A DNA stretch of 64,000 nucleotides from Macrosoma leucophasiata (GCA_036365455.1 JAWQUS010000017.1:8184001-8248000); one strand, 5' to 3'. Counted from the first letter of the stretch, positions 43,101 to 58,100 are shown. Numbers and translations: made by a program. The notes: a model not told the origin generated them from the sequence alone.

Positions 43101-46100
43101 AAAGTAACATAGGCTACTTTTTATAAAAGCGCTCGAAGTCGCGGGTAAAAGCCAGTATGTGATAAAACTTTTTATCATCTTACTTTTTAGGGGTGGAAAC
43201 GCATCTGCGTTTTGACCTCTGGTTTTTATGTAGATGTAGGTATATAGGCTAGGTTGTAGGTATATTATACTGGTGGTAGAGCTCCAGTAACGGAGCTCGC
43301 GGGCGTAGGCACCACCGCATTACCTAATATACTTGCCGCTAAATGGTAGTGTTCAGCACTATCGTGTTCCGGTCAGGTGGTAGTGTACGGCCCTGTAATT
43401 TCCGGCACAGGGGCATAACACCTTAGGCCTCAGGAGTGGTAACGAGTCTGCATTTTGACCTTGGTCTTTCTGTGGGTGTCTGCTGCAGGCATCGCTTAAC
43501 ATAAATGTGAACTGCATGCTTGATTGCCACTGCCATAAAATAAAAAAAAACCAATGCTGGTAAGAAGTCTACGAATTATGTAGGTATTCTGGTAGCAAGT
43601 AGGTATTATTTTCAAAAGAAAATGCGTATGTATCATGATTTTCCCAGCAATGAGGAAGTAGCTATAAGTATCGTTATAAGTGAACCATTACAAGTTGAAT
43701 GCCAGTAATCCCGAGTGCATCACTTTATATGGATAATCGCTATTTTATGTAAAGAAATGTTTGCTATTGCATCGTATTCCACACTTTTAACAACTGCAAT
43801 TAACTCTCATTCATCCATACTTCAGTTATTCTATCTTATTTTATCTTTTATCTTAATTAATGTGTTAATGGAGTCATTATGGTGTTTATAAGATAATAAT
43901 AATTACCCATACGTATTATTGCGATGTTAAAATTAAATAATAAAGAATGTAAATTGTTTCATAGTGTTGTTATCCTTTTTAAATTGTAAATATTCTACAA
44001 TACAGTGAAAATATCGTCAAATACCATTATTTGTTGTTGCTGCAAAAAAACTTACCCTCTTATTCATAAACGTATTTCAGCTAAAGTGTTGCTAATCTCT
44101 CCTTTGTCTTTTTCTATCCTGCACATTTGACAATGAAACTGACAAACAAAGCATTCTATAGCTAAAACGTGTCTAATGTACGTTTATGAATATGGGGGTT
44201 AGAATACCGCTTTCACATACCTATAGGTATTTATTTCCCGTATTTTGTAGGATATGGTAGTATAGCGTAGGTTATGACAGCGTAGTGTAGCACAATTTGA
44301 TGGTAAGTCGGAACGGAGTTCGCCAGGTAGTTATTTATAGTAATTTATATTTTTGTATATACCATATTTAATGCCGAAATATCAATAATTGTAGTGGCTC
44401 CCGTAAAAGCATTATGCACCGAACGGCTAACGGAGTGGTATCCAAAGCTCACCAAACTGGGTTTACTGTGCATCGAAGTAACAGGCGACACTAACGTCGA
44501 ATTTCCACAATTGAAACCCTACAGGTATTCTGATATACTTCATTGCTGTTTATTTTTAACCCTTTAAAACGTATTTAAGCTTCTAGTGCTAATATATATT
44601 TTGTCCTTTTCTATTTTATCAAATTTGCTATGCAACGGCCAGTGACAAAGCATAATTGTTTCTAATGTAACGTTCACGAATAAAGGGGATGGTATATACC
44701 TACACATTATTATATTGTGAGACTATTAGAAAGTCTGTACAGATTAGAATTTAATCCCTCTCTGTATCTCCCGGTAGGCAGCTGCCTCTCGCGAGAAATT
44801 CTTCATCGTTTAATATCCGTGTGAGCTGCATTCTTGTTTACCACCTTAGTTACCTACATAAAAAAAAGTAAAAAGTACCTTACTTAGTAGGTTATTGTAT
44901 CCCGCTGTCAGATGGGGACGTGGTGGGGAGACGGCTAGGTAAGAGGTGTATGGGTGCAGGTGCAAGTGCAGGTGTTCCGCACGCCACTAGTGTTAGCTGG
45001 AGCCGTAAGGAGCCCAGGAGGGCTCGGCAACGAGCAGCCGTCGGTGGCGGCCATAGAGCAACACGGGCCAGCGGCCGCGGGAGGAAATGCGTGCGACACA
45101 CACGCACACTACAAAAATCGTCTATTACTACGAAACTCACACCTTGACTTTAAAAAAACAATTTCACGCACACATTTAAACTATCTGAAATAAATTGAAT
45201 TGAATTGAATTAAACATCTAGGCGACAGTTATAGGCCCATTTGGGCTTGTACTTTGACAGAGGGGAAAGCCTGCATATGGCTACTCCCCTCCGGTGTTGC
45301 TCTATGGTCGCGGCTTAACTTATAGTGCAGGGTGTGCAATGCACACGGGCGCCGCCCTCTCAGGGTGCGCCGCGGCGCTAAGAGCATCGTTTGTTACCAT
45401 CATGGTCAGGCCTAGGGGGCGCCAGGGTTTCATCGCACACGGGCGCTAAACGAGCTAGAGCCGCCCCTCGGTCGCGGATGTGTGCTATAGCGTTCCCGTG
45501 ACTCCACCACTGATGCCGGACGAGTCGGAACACCCAGGGGTTTTTAGTGGGTAGACGGATGGCTTTCCCGGAGTCCCACATAACCCACCCCCCTCCCCAA
45601 GGGTGGGTATGCGTAACGCATTATCCCCTAATAAAAAAATGTCCTTCCTTTTTGAGACCTAATATGATTTGACTATTTGTGAGAAGTGACGAGGCTTTTG
45701 ATTATCCATCTATCCGCAACACAATAGCCTCTTCATAAAATAGATATAGATAGTGTTGGTAGAGTTAATGGTTCCAGGATACAAAATAGTGCCGTGGTAC
45801 CCATGCCCTTGAGCTTCGTTTATTAGAGTTCTACCATCAGCAATTTACATATATTTGGCAGAGTAATCATTACTACTCCAGAAAAATGGGATATGCTAAC
45901 AAGAAGATGGAAGGACCACAGAGGTTTAGTGGAAGTGATAAAGTTGTTCCTCATAGACGAGGTCCACATACTGAACGACGAGCACAGAGGGCCCGTGCTA
46001 GAGGCGGTCGTTAGTCGGATGAAGACTATTGAAGTTAGTGGTTTTATCTTGAATAGGGTCCAAACAGGAATGATGATGATGAATTAGCTTTGTAGTTAAA

Positions 46101-49100
46101 TATGAACGTTTATTTATTCTTATAAATTTCAATCAATAATGGAAAAAGTCGGATCTGCACCTTAAAATCCGGATTTGTAAATAACGCAAAGGATCCGGAT
46201 TTTTCAGTCATTTTCGGGTTGCAAACAATCCGGATTGCAATCCCTAGGTCCATGTCATATTCTGCGTATGGATGTGCCTCGGCCGAAAAATATAGCAAGA
46301 ATTTATAATCAGTAATAATACATAATTGGATAATAATGGCAACCCATTATACGTCCCACTGCTGGGCACGAGTCTCTCCCCTTTTTGGGAGGAGCTTACT
46401 CCACCACGCTGCTCCAATGCAGATTGGAGGATATACGGGTTAGTGGCCAACCCGCTGTCGGATGTTTTCAAGGCCTCCGACAAGGTTTAACGACTGCTAT
46501 CTATCGATAGCAACCTGGGACCGGCGGCTTAACGTGCCCTCAGAAGCACGGAAACGCGCATTTTAATTTTCCACTCGCGGTCACCCATCACTCTTCCGAC
46601 CGCGCCCGTAATGCTTGACCGAGTAGATCGCTTGTAATCTACACCAGCGGCGGGGCCATGCGCGCTTCAATAATCTCTTCAATAATTGCATAATAGTCAC
46701 ATATATTTTATTTTTTAACAACTTGGCACGTTTCCGACTCTTATCGTAAGGCGCACTGTATTGATTATAAAGACTGTGGTATAAGTGTAGGTACTTGAAT
46801 TGAACCACACGTATTTTATTCCGGTGAGGTGATAGATCGCTGCCTCGAACTGCCTCGGTAGCCTAGTGGTAGCAGGCCACTACTACTACGCTGAGGTCCT
46901 GGGTTCGATTCCCGGGTAGGGAGTTATCAGAGATAATGGTGTAAGGTCCTTTATCTCTGGTTCTATTGGGATTTTTCCAAATTTCTGGAAATTTCCCAGT
47001 ACCTTGAAGTTACATGGGCCAAAACGTAACCGGCGAATCGTGGGTGTTCGCATGTATGATTGAATGCATGCATTTACCTCTGCCTACCCCTTCAAGGATT
47101 ACAGGAGTGAAGTTACGTTACGTTTTACTATAATCTCAAGATAATTTCTCAAAGCTGTTTCAACTCCGACCTTCTTTTTACTTAAAAGAAATAGTCCTTT
47201 TTTATGTTATAGAAGTGGCAAACAAGCATGCAGTTCACATTGATGTTAAGTGATGACTGCAGCCTATAGACACTTACACAAAGACCAAGGTCAAAATGCA
47301 GATGCGTTACCACTCCTGAGGCCTAACGTGATATGCCTCTGTGCCGGAAATTACAGGGCCGTACATTACCACCTGACCGGAACACAATAGTGCTGAACAC
47401 TACCATTTAGCGGCAAGTATATAAGGTAAAACGGTGGTGGCTACGCCCGCGAGCTCCGTCACTGGAGCTCTACCACCAGTAAAAACCTCTTCTTCAACTT
47501 TCAATGTATCATAAACAGTCGTCCGCCAAATCTGCGTATCGCATAGAAAAACTCCAGCGACAGTACCAAGGGACCGCCGAAGTATGTGAAACGTCGACCG
47601 CACCCAAGATAAGGTTTGTGGCGGTTTCAGCCACCGTCAGCAATCCTGAAGACGTCGCCACCTGGCTGGGGAACAGTGATAAGCCTGCTGTGTTTTATAG
47701 GTTAGCGAAAAAATATGTAGATAATATAATAGGTTGGGGAAAAAGTCTTTTCGCATTATAGTATGTATGAACTTGTAATAAAATCTCTTTGGCTGTAGTA
47801 TTTGTATCTGGCTGGTTTTGGTATCATTGAAAGTTAAAATTTTAAAGAACATAATTCTAAATTCAAATTAAGCAAATGTGTGATTTTCATTTGTTTTTCG
47901 TACTGTCAAGATGAGTGAATCTAAAGAAGAAATTCGATACATTTTAAAATTTTACTACAAAAAAGTTAAAAATGCAACGCAAGCAGTGTTGTGAGAGTAG
48001 CACAAATTTGGTTTAAGCGTTTTCAATCCGGAAATTTTGATGTCAAAGATGCACCTCGCTCTGGTTGCCCTATTACGGATAAAATGGATGCCATTTTTGA
48101 AAAAGTGGAGCAAGATCGACATATCAGTAGTTACGACGTAGCTGAAGAACTGAGAATTGATCACAAAACAGTTTTGGCGCATTTGAAAAAAACTGGGTAC
48201 AAAAAAAAGCTCGATTTTTGGGTACCTCACGAGCTCACTGAAGGAAACCTTATGAACCGTGTACTCATTTGTGATTCTTTATTATGACGTAATGAAACCG
48301 AATCATTTTTGAAGAAGCTGATAACTGGTGATGAAAAGTGGATCACGTACGACAAGAACGTGCGAAAAAGGTCGTGGTCAAAGGCCGGTCAGGCTTCACA
48401 GACTGTGGCGAAACCCGGGTTAACTCGCAATAAGGTGATGTTGTGTGTGTGGTGGGACTGGAAGGGCATTATTCATTATGAGCTATTACCACCAGGCAGG
48501 ACTATCGATTCTGAACTCTACTGCGAACAACTGATGAGATTAAAGCAAGAAGTTGAGAGAAAGCGGCCGGAATTGATCAACAGAAGGGGTGTGGTGTTTC
48601 ATCATGATAACGCTAGACCTCACACATCTATAGCCACTCAGCAAAAATTAAGAGAGTTTGGCTGGGAGGTGTTAATGCATCCGCCGTATAGTCCTGACCT
48701 TGCACCTTCAGATTTCCACCTGTTTCGGTCTCTTCAGAATTCTTTATGCAATGTTAGGTTAACATCACGAGAGGACAGCCAAATCCACTTGTCGCGGTAT
48801 TTTGATGAGAAGTCCCAAAATGTTTATAGCAATGGGATTATGTCCCTACCTACAAGATGGCAAAAGGTTATCGAACAAAATGGTACATACATACTTCAGT
48901 TAAATTTAAATAAACTATATTAAAAAATGTTTTGAATTATCTTAAAAAATGCGAAGAAACTTTTTCCCCAACCTAACATTTATGGTACTTACCGTCTCCG
49001 GCAAGCAATATTGCACATCGACCTTAGGAAAGAAACTTCGTCTATTTTCGCCTCTGTAGAGCGTTATCTCTTTCGCACACTACCTATGTGACGTTTGTTA

Positions 49101-52100
49101 ACAATTTTGATCAAATTTTGGCCAATACTCGATTGTATATTCGCTCGAAGAAAATATTAAAGAATACCTACATGAGTATCTAAAAATTACATACTCGACG
49201 CTTGGATGTGGGTACGAGTAATGGGTAAAAAAGGACCTACAGCAGCAACAGTTATTTTTTATAAAGTAGGTACGTAGGTACAAGGTTACTGACTCGGTTT
49301 TGTAAGGCCTTATGTATCTACATTCGATTTCAGAACTTTTTATGCTAAAAGTTTACCATGCAGCGTTGTGAAACTTGCAATTTTTCTGTAGTATGTTTTA
49401 TACTTACGTGCCTAATTCACTTAGATTCGGAGATGAATGTCGCCCTGTGAAACTGAAACGAGTGGTGGAAGGATACTTTTGTCCTGAAGGCACTAGCATA
49501 TTCAAATTCGATATCATCCTCAACTACAAGTTATGGCCTATCATACAGAAGTACCATAATGGAAAACCAACTTTGGTAAGAATACATTTTCATTTGGGAG
49601 TTTTTTTTCCAGTTTTACCTTAGCTGAGTTATTTTTAAGCTTACGTAGCCTACAAGAAATCTTTAAAGTTTCGGCATTTCCGTCTGTAGCTTTGCTGAGT
49701 TACTCTTAGTAGGTACCAGCTAGAAAGTTATAATTTTGCATGAATGGACATATTATTATTAGATTAGCTGTGCCCGCAACTTCGTTCACGTGGAATAGTG
49801 GCTTTGGGCATCATTTTTGGATATAATTTTTGGTTAATTTTTGATCATACAAAACAAACACGCTGGGCGTCGAGATGATAGGCGTCGAGACGCTCGACGT
49901 CGGGACGCTGGGCGTCGATACGCTCGACGTCGGGACGCTGGGCGTCGGGACGATGGGTGTCGAAACGCTCGACGTCGGGACGCTGGGCGTCGATACGCTC
50001 GACGTCGGGACGCTGGGCGTCGGGACGCTGGGCGTCGGGACGCTGGGCGTCGGGACGCTGGGCGTCGGGACGCTCGGCGTCGGGACGCTCGGCGTCGGGA
50101 CGCTCGGCGTCGGGACGCTCGGCGTCGGGACGCTCGGCGTCGGGACGCTCGGCGTCGGGACGCTGGGCGTCGGAACGCTCGGAGTCGGAACGCCGGGCGT
50201 TGGGACGCCGGGCGTCGGGACGCTGGGCGTCGAGACGCTGGGCGTCGGGACGCTGGGCGTCGGGACGCTGGGCGTCGGGACGCTGGGCGTCGGGACGCTG
50301 GGCGTCGGGACGCACGGCGTCGGGACGCTCGGCGTCCCGACGCCCAGCGTCCCGACGCCCAGCGTCCCGACGCCCAGCGTCTCGACGCCCAGCGTCCCGA
50401 CGCCCGGCGTTCCGACTCCGAGCGTTCCGACGCCCAGCGTCCCGACGCCGAGCGTCCCGACGCCGAGCGTCCCGACGCCGAGCGTGGGCTTTGGGCATCA
50501 TTTTTGGATATAATTTTTGGTTAATTTTTGATCATACAAAACAAACACGCTGGGCGTCGAGATGATAGGCGTCGAGACGCTCGACGTCGGGACGCTGGGC
50601 GTCGATACGCTCGACGTCGGGACGCTGGGCGTCGGGACGATGGGTGTCGAAACGCTCGACGTCGGGACGCTGGGCGTCGATACGCTCGACGTCGGGACGC
50701 TGGGCGTCGGGACGCTGGGCGTCGGGACGCTGGGCGTCGGGACGCTGGGCGTCGGGACGCTCGGCGTCGGGACGCTCGGCGTCGGGACGCTCGGCGTCGG
50801 GACGCTCGGCGTCGGGACGCTCGGCGTCGGGACGCTCGGCGTCGGGACGCTGGGCGTCGGAACGCTCGGAGTCGGAACGCCGGGCGTTGGGACGCCGGGC
50901 GTCGGGACGCTGGGCGTCGAGACGCTGGGCGTCGGGACGCTGGGCGTCGGGACGCTGGGCGTCGGGACGCTGGGCGTCGGGACGCTGGGCGTCGGGACGC
51001 ACGGCGTCGGGACGCTCGGCGTCGGGACGCTCGGCGTCGGGACGCTCGGCGTCGGGACGCTCGGCGTCGGGACGCTCGGCGTCGGAACGCTCGGCGTCGG
51101 GACGCTCGGCGTCGAGACGCTCGGCGTCGGGACGCTCTGCGTCGGGACGCTCGGCGTCGGGACGCTGGGAGTCGGGACGCTGGGCTTCGGGACGCTCGGC
51201 GTCGGGACGCTCGGCGTCGGGACGCTCGGCGTCAGGAAGTTCGGCGTCGGGACGCTTGCCGTCGGGACGCTCGGCGTCGGGACGCTCGGCGTCTGGACGC
51301 TGGGCGTCGGGACGCTGGGCGTCGGGACGCTGGGCTTCGGGACGCTGGGCTTCGGGACGCTGGGCGTCGGGACGCTCGGCGTCGGGACGCTGGGCGTCGG
51401 GACGCTTGGCGTCGGGACGCTCGGCGTCGGGACGCTCGGCGTCGGGTCGCTCGGCGTCTGGACGCTGGGCGTCGGGACGCTGGGCGTCGGGACGCTGGGC
51501 GTCGGGACGTCAAAGACCTATTGAACGATATCCCACACTATACCGAAAACGATTTCGAAACGAACATGTTTTTCTTTTGTCATGAAGTGGCAAACAAACA
51601 TCACATTGATGATAAGTAAATACTGTAGCCTATAAACTTCAATCTGCTTTGCCACTCCTGAGGCAGTGAATATGTAATAATACTACGTATAGAATCGACA
51701 CTTCGACGTCCCGCCCAATTTCCCCGCCTCACACAACCTCCTCCCCTCTTATGGGCGACGTTTGGTATTCTCACAGTAAATTCATCACTCAGTTAATACA
51801 CGTCACTGATTGATGTCTGAGTAATAGAGACCAAATTAAGCGTTTGTATGGAATGTTGGCGGAGTGTCCTCGGTGTGCCTGAGGTCTAAGATATGCCCCG
51901 GAAATTACAGGGCTGTATAGTACCCAATGACCAGAACACAATAGATCTGAAGAGTACCATTTAGCGGCAAGTAGATCAGGCAATGCTTAGGTACATACAC
52001 CCGTCAGTTCCGGCCAATGACATAGAATACCTACCATTGGTTCCGTCACTGGAGCTCTACCACCAATAGATATGGTACTTTTACATTAAACAGAACCAAA

Positions 52101-55100
52101 GCATTTATAAATCCATTCACTTTTAACAGTTATTTTCCTTGATTTGAGGATCAAGATTTCTGCGAATATCAGTATGTCTCATAGATAATATCAGAGAAAT
52201 TTTGTAGGGTGCAGTGTACATGAGATACAATCGTCCTTTCATATGGCATTACGTAATAAAATTTGTAACGTTCACGGGAACTCGGAAGCTGCTTGACGAT
52301 AATGTAATATTTGATATTCTTACTTCAGTTGGATATTAATTTTTGTATTACGCTTACGCTTACACTGCACTCACATATTGTTTTCGCTTGAAATGTACCT
52401 TTGTAGCAAAGCACTTGTATTGTATCCAGCGTTGCCATGATGGAGGATGCCGAGGGGGGAAAATGGAGATGTTGAATAGATTTCAATTCAAGTCACTACT
52501 TTTTATCATATCACTAGCTGACCCGGTCAAATCGAAATGTATTGTATGGAAGAATCCATACAATACATTTTAAAGCCATGGCCGTACAAAATAAAAAGAA
52601 ATACAGCCAGCGAGTCCCATCATCGATGTGAGCGTTATTTGTATGAAATTTATTTTCATGGTTACTTTTTTTGCGAAAGCTTCTAAGAATTCATTTTAGC
52701 TATATTGTGTTATGCATTATAACAATAATGAGCAGAAAAGGTTTAACGTAACTAAAGTATTTCATTACAACAACGACAGCATTGCGTATTCATGTATTTG
52801 CAGAAATATTTGTGTATGATTTTGTCTAGATTTTCTGTAACACGAGAAAAAGTGTTGTGCTTACTGCTGAAGCGCTGTCCCGTGAAATCACCGTCAGTTT
52901 TAGTACCGAACAGAAAGCCAAGTTGACTGCGCTCGCCTCGACGATCAAGAACAAAAAGATACAGGTACATTGTTTTCTGTAGGTATGTTTTATATAGAAA
53001 GAAAACTATGACTTTTTTACTGGCGGTAGAGTTCTAGTGGAGCTTGAGGGCGCTGGCACCACCGCATTACCTAACGTATCTGTCGCTAAATGGTAGTGTT
53101 CAGAAATATTGTGTTCCGGTTAGACGGTAATGTATGGCCCCGTAATAACTTTCACTGAGACATAATAACTAATGTCTCAGGAGTGGAAACGCATCTGCAT
53201 TTAGACCTTTGGTCTTTGTGTAGGTGTCTATAAGCTGCAGTCATCACTTAACATCAATGTTAACTGCATGCTTGTTTTTGCCACCTTCATTATATTGAAA
53301 AAAAAGACATTAAAAAATTGCCGAAATGTACAATTACAGAGGATATTTTTTTTATGATATGAACGTGGCAAACAAACATTGCAGTTCATGTGGATATTAT
53401 GTCCAGCATTATCGGTGACTATCGTGTGAAGGGGTTCTTACTTTACACACGCTGACTCTATAAGCCGTTTCATTACTACCTAAACTATTGTAAAATATTG
53501 GGTCGATTTTCCATGATGGTAGCAAAACGGTTAAGCCAAGCAATTGGACTGAGAAGCTTGTAGAGTTGAAACGAGCAAAGATTCATCATGTACATGAGAT
53601 TTGACAGTGTTGATAATGCGAACCATATGGTCTCGTTTTGGCAAAATTAAACTTGAAAATATTTTTGGTGGGATATTGATTACCTACTGCGAAAGCTCAT
53701 CTCTTGTGTACAAAAGCCTTATCAAATAAAACAGTTTCATTTTCAATTACAATATCAAAATTTCAATTTCAAAAATGCCTTGCAAGGTGCGTCATTTAGG
53801 GGAGAACATGCCATAATCGCCACTATCGCAGTTCCGGCAGTTATATCGAAATACGAAAGAAAGTTAAGAACAATATGGTTGTAACAGGCGCTACTACTAA
53901 GTGGCGTAGGGTGCCATCACGCCGGTCTATTGTATGAAGAGCGCATGAACATCGAACTTGGCTTCCGCAACAGGGACCTGCCCATTCTCGTCACCACTAC
54001 TACGCTTGGTAATTTACTCTTTTTTATTGGATAAACAAGTACACAGGTAAAATTGATAGTAAGTGAATAATAAGCCTAGATAAAAACAAGTGATTTCAAT
54101 GAATATGAGTTGATCTCTAACATCCTCGTAATAGGTTGGGGAAAAAGTCTTTTCGCATTATTGTATGTATGAACTTGTAATAAAATCTCTTTGGCTGTAG
54201 TATTTGTATCTGGCTGGTTTTGGTATCATTGAAAGTTAAAATTTTAAAGAACATAATTCCAAATTCAAATTAGGCAAATGTGTGATTTTCATTTGTTTTT
54301 CGTACTGTCAAGATGAGTGAATCTAATGAAGAAATTCGATACATTTTAAAATTTTACTACAAAAAAGGTAAAAATGCAACGCAAGCAGCGAAAATTTGCG
54401 ATGTTTATGGACCTAGTGCAGTGTCTGTGAGAGTAGCACAAATTTGTATATTTTTGAAGAAGCTGATAACTGGTGATGAAAAGTGGATCACGTACGACAA
54501 GAACGTGCGAAAAAGGTCGTGGTCAAAGGCCGGTCAGGCTTCACAGACTGGCGAAACCCGGGTTAACTCGCAATAAGGTGATGTTGTGTGTGTGGTGGGA
54601 TTGGAAGGGCATTATTCATTATGAGCTATTACCACCAGGCAGGACTATCGATTCTGAACTCTACTGCGAACAACTGATGAGATTAAAGCAAAAAATTGAG
54701 AGAAAGCGGCCGGAATTGATCAACAGAAGGGGTGTGGTGTTTCATCATGATAACGCTAGACCTCACACATCTATAGCCACTCAGCAAAAATTAAGAGAGT
54801 TTGGCTGGGAGGTGTTAATGCATCCGCCGTATAGTTCTGACCTTGCACCTTCAGATTTCCACCTGTTTCGGTCTCTTCAGAATTCTTTATGCAATGTTAG
54901 GTTAACATCACGAGAGGACTGCCAAATCCACTTGTCGCGGTATTTTGATGATAAGTCCCAAAATTTTTATAGCAATGGGATCATGTCCCTTCCTATAAGA
55001 TGGCAAAAGGTTATCGAACAAAATGGAACATACATATTTTAGTTAAATTTAAATAAACTATATTAAAAAATGTTTTAAATTATCTTAAAAAATGCGAAGA

Positions 55101-58100
55101 AACTTTTTCCCCAACCTAATATATTCTATATGTATTTGACGCTTTGAAGTTTTACGTTCTGAGTATATCTGAAATGTGCTCAGACGAGTTATTTATACAG
55201 GGTTAATTGAAATTAGCCTCACCTATTGCAGGCAGCCTCTCTGCATCGTCCCCAACGTCATCTGTTCTACGACTGTTCAAAATTAATCGTTTTTTATATT
55301 TAAGTTTTCCAATACAAAATATTGTTTTTTGTTTCTCAACTGGCATTTACTCTGAGCGTACCTTGCATAGGCTAAAACATCGTCGCGGGCAAGGACGCAG
55401 TGTTGCTTGGTGACGCAGCGGTGGCGATGCTCTTTTGAACTTTTGAACACAGTTTTTTGGGCTGTGGCTATATATTAAGATTTGTAAAAAGTCGTAGAAC
55501 AAATGTTGTAGGGATTGATGTAGAGAGGCTGCCTGCAAGAAGTGATGCGCTAATTTAAATTAACCCTGTATAGATCGAGTGAATATGAAGCGCGCATGGC
55601 CCCGCGGCTGGTGTAGATCGTAAGCGATCTACTCGGTTAAACACTACGGGGGCGATCGGGTATTGATGGGTGACCGCTAGTGGCAAATTAAATGCGCGTT
55701 TCCGTGCTTCGAAGAGCACGTTAAGCTGTCGGTTCCGGTTGCTATCGATAGATAGCAGTCGTTAAACCTTGTTGGAGGTCTTATGGGCGGTTTGAAAACA
55801 TCCGACAGCGGGTTGGCTACTAACCCTTATCTCCACCAATCCGCATTGGAGCAGCGTGGTGGAGTAAGCTCCAGGCCTCCCCCCGAAGAGGAGAGACTCG
55901 TGCTCAGCAGTGGGACGTATAATGGGTTGCCATTACTATTTTATTATTATTATAGGTCGAGTAAATTTTAATATACTCATAAAGCGCTGCTACAGCAGCC
56001 GCTGACAAAGCATTAGCGATCAGCGCAACACACTGCTACCTCTACTTTGAGCAAGTCGTATATCACACAACTTAGTAGTTTGTTAATAATGTTTGGTTGG
56101 CTACATTTACAGTTAAATTTATTCCACAGATTTAGCCGATTGTTTGCCTTTTTCAAACCGACATGACCTAAGATTGCATCGAACCTCGTATGGAATAGTC
56201 GAGGAGTCCCGTTGTAGAAGGATTATATATTCATCACGCGCACCATTCTTTCTATCTTATATCGTTTGGGACTATATTTGTTTGAATTTGTACTTAAATG
56301 TACGTATGTCATGAAATCATGATATGATTAATATACCCAGACAACTAACAACCTTAGAGCAAGGATTTTTGTATATTATCTACTAGCTGTTTCGGTGAAT
56401 TTCATATTAAAATACGACCTATTGTCAGACATACTTATCGAATAACCCTGGCTCCTATGGCTTAATTTCAGCGGTTCTCTATTGCCTTAGGTACCTACTT
56501 ACTATTTTATTCACAATCTAAAATGCAATATTTTTAATCGTCATTTATTGTTGGAAGAATTACTAACCCGAACTTAATGTCACTTGCCATAAATTGGAAA
56601 TTTCTACCTACATTTCTTTGCTAAAATACATATAAAATACATTACAAGTAACATACAACATAACAAGCAACATAATATTCACAAAAACTATTAAAAAAAT
56701 AATAAAATGATTTAATGTTTTGTTGGGATCCAAAATAGATTTTACAATGATACATAAGGTTATGTACTTATTAAAACAAAAAGGAAACCTAACACCGAAT
56801 CGCTGTGGGCGGGCAAGCTCTAATCTACCAAAAGTACCAAAGCCCCAGCAGGTCGAAGTCGAACCTTCGAACCTTCCCCGCCCGAAGTCAAATTATGCAT
56901 TCCATTTTTTATTTAATTTATAAATATGTTTTTCCGTATCCCAAATTCATAAAACAACGGAATACTAAAACTGAGATCGCAAATTGCGCACGAGAGCGAT
57001 CGTCGATAAGAGGACGTGAGCCCGTCGTCCCGTCCCGTTCCAAAACCGTTGCGTTTGATATCATTCCCACAAACGAGCTTCCGTATTTGTGTGAACTTTC
57101 ACCGCTGCAACGGCTTTCAATGACTCATTATATACAAGTTATAATAATAATGGAAAAAATGACAGAGATTCAGTACGTAACTTCATGCTTTCAAGCATAC
57201 ATGCAAACACCCACGATTCGTAACATGTAACAGGTAGCGGGCCTGTTGATATTTCCGGGCACACTGCCAAGCTCTGAGGTGCTGAAAACTTCCAAAAATT
57301 GAAAAATTCCAATGGAACCTGAGATAATAAATGATTTTACAACTATATGTCTAGAATCTACCGACCCGGGAATCGAACCCAGGATCTCAAAGCGTAACAG
57401 TAGTGGCATGCTACCACTAGATTACTGAGGCCGTCTGAGATTTAATAAATATCTGAACTTTAAGATAGAGATTCAGCACTTAATTATATTCAACATCTTC
57501 CATTGAATTTCAAGTTAGGTAGCTGTTTGTTACTCTTTCACGAAAAAACTGCTTTACGGATTTGGATGAAACTATACATAAATATAGATTATACATTGAA
57601 ATAACATATAGGCTACAATTTGTAGTGATTAAAAGTATGAGTGGATAAAGTCGCGGGCAAAACCTAGTTAAAAATACGTTCAACTTACAGCTATGGGTGT
57701 GAACTTACCGGCACATTTGGTGATAGTAAAGAACACTCAACAGTACGTGAATGGAGCTTATCAGGTATGAATCATGTACATAAACTCTTGACCCCTTAAT
57801 TTTGTACCTTCTTAATGCTGAGATAGTAAACATGTGTGTCACTACTTGACATAATCCTGTTACCAAAAAGTGTATGATCTTACTCGCTAGTATGTCTACA
57901 TATTCGGTACAATATCAATGTATTTTAACTGTGGGCCGACCTAACTCTGACGCTTTCGATTATAACGTTATCTTGTCAGTTTCGTACCACCTATTAAAAC
58001 AATTGGCTCAAAAGTATGTACCTGCGGACAAAAATACTTCCAGGAAAAAGTGAGGCTGTACGAAACTGACTAGAAGATGTCATACATAATCGAAAGCATA

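Noticed and set aside
44892..45193. Overlapping GC-rich ORFs on both strands
   Set aside because: They overlap a retroelement-like block ending in a GAATT tail, and the frames contradict each other.
49841..51619. Very long open frames on both strands (up to 363 codons) in the minisatellite
   Set aside because: The 15-bp unit is a multiple of three without stops, so several frames stay open by arithmetic. The products are pure pentapeptide repeats, and the array lies inside an HFM1 intron.
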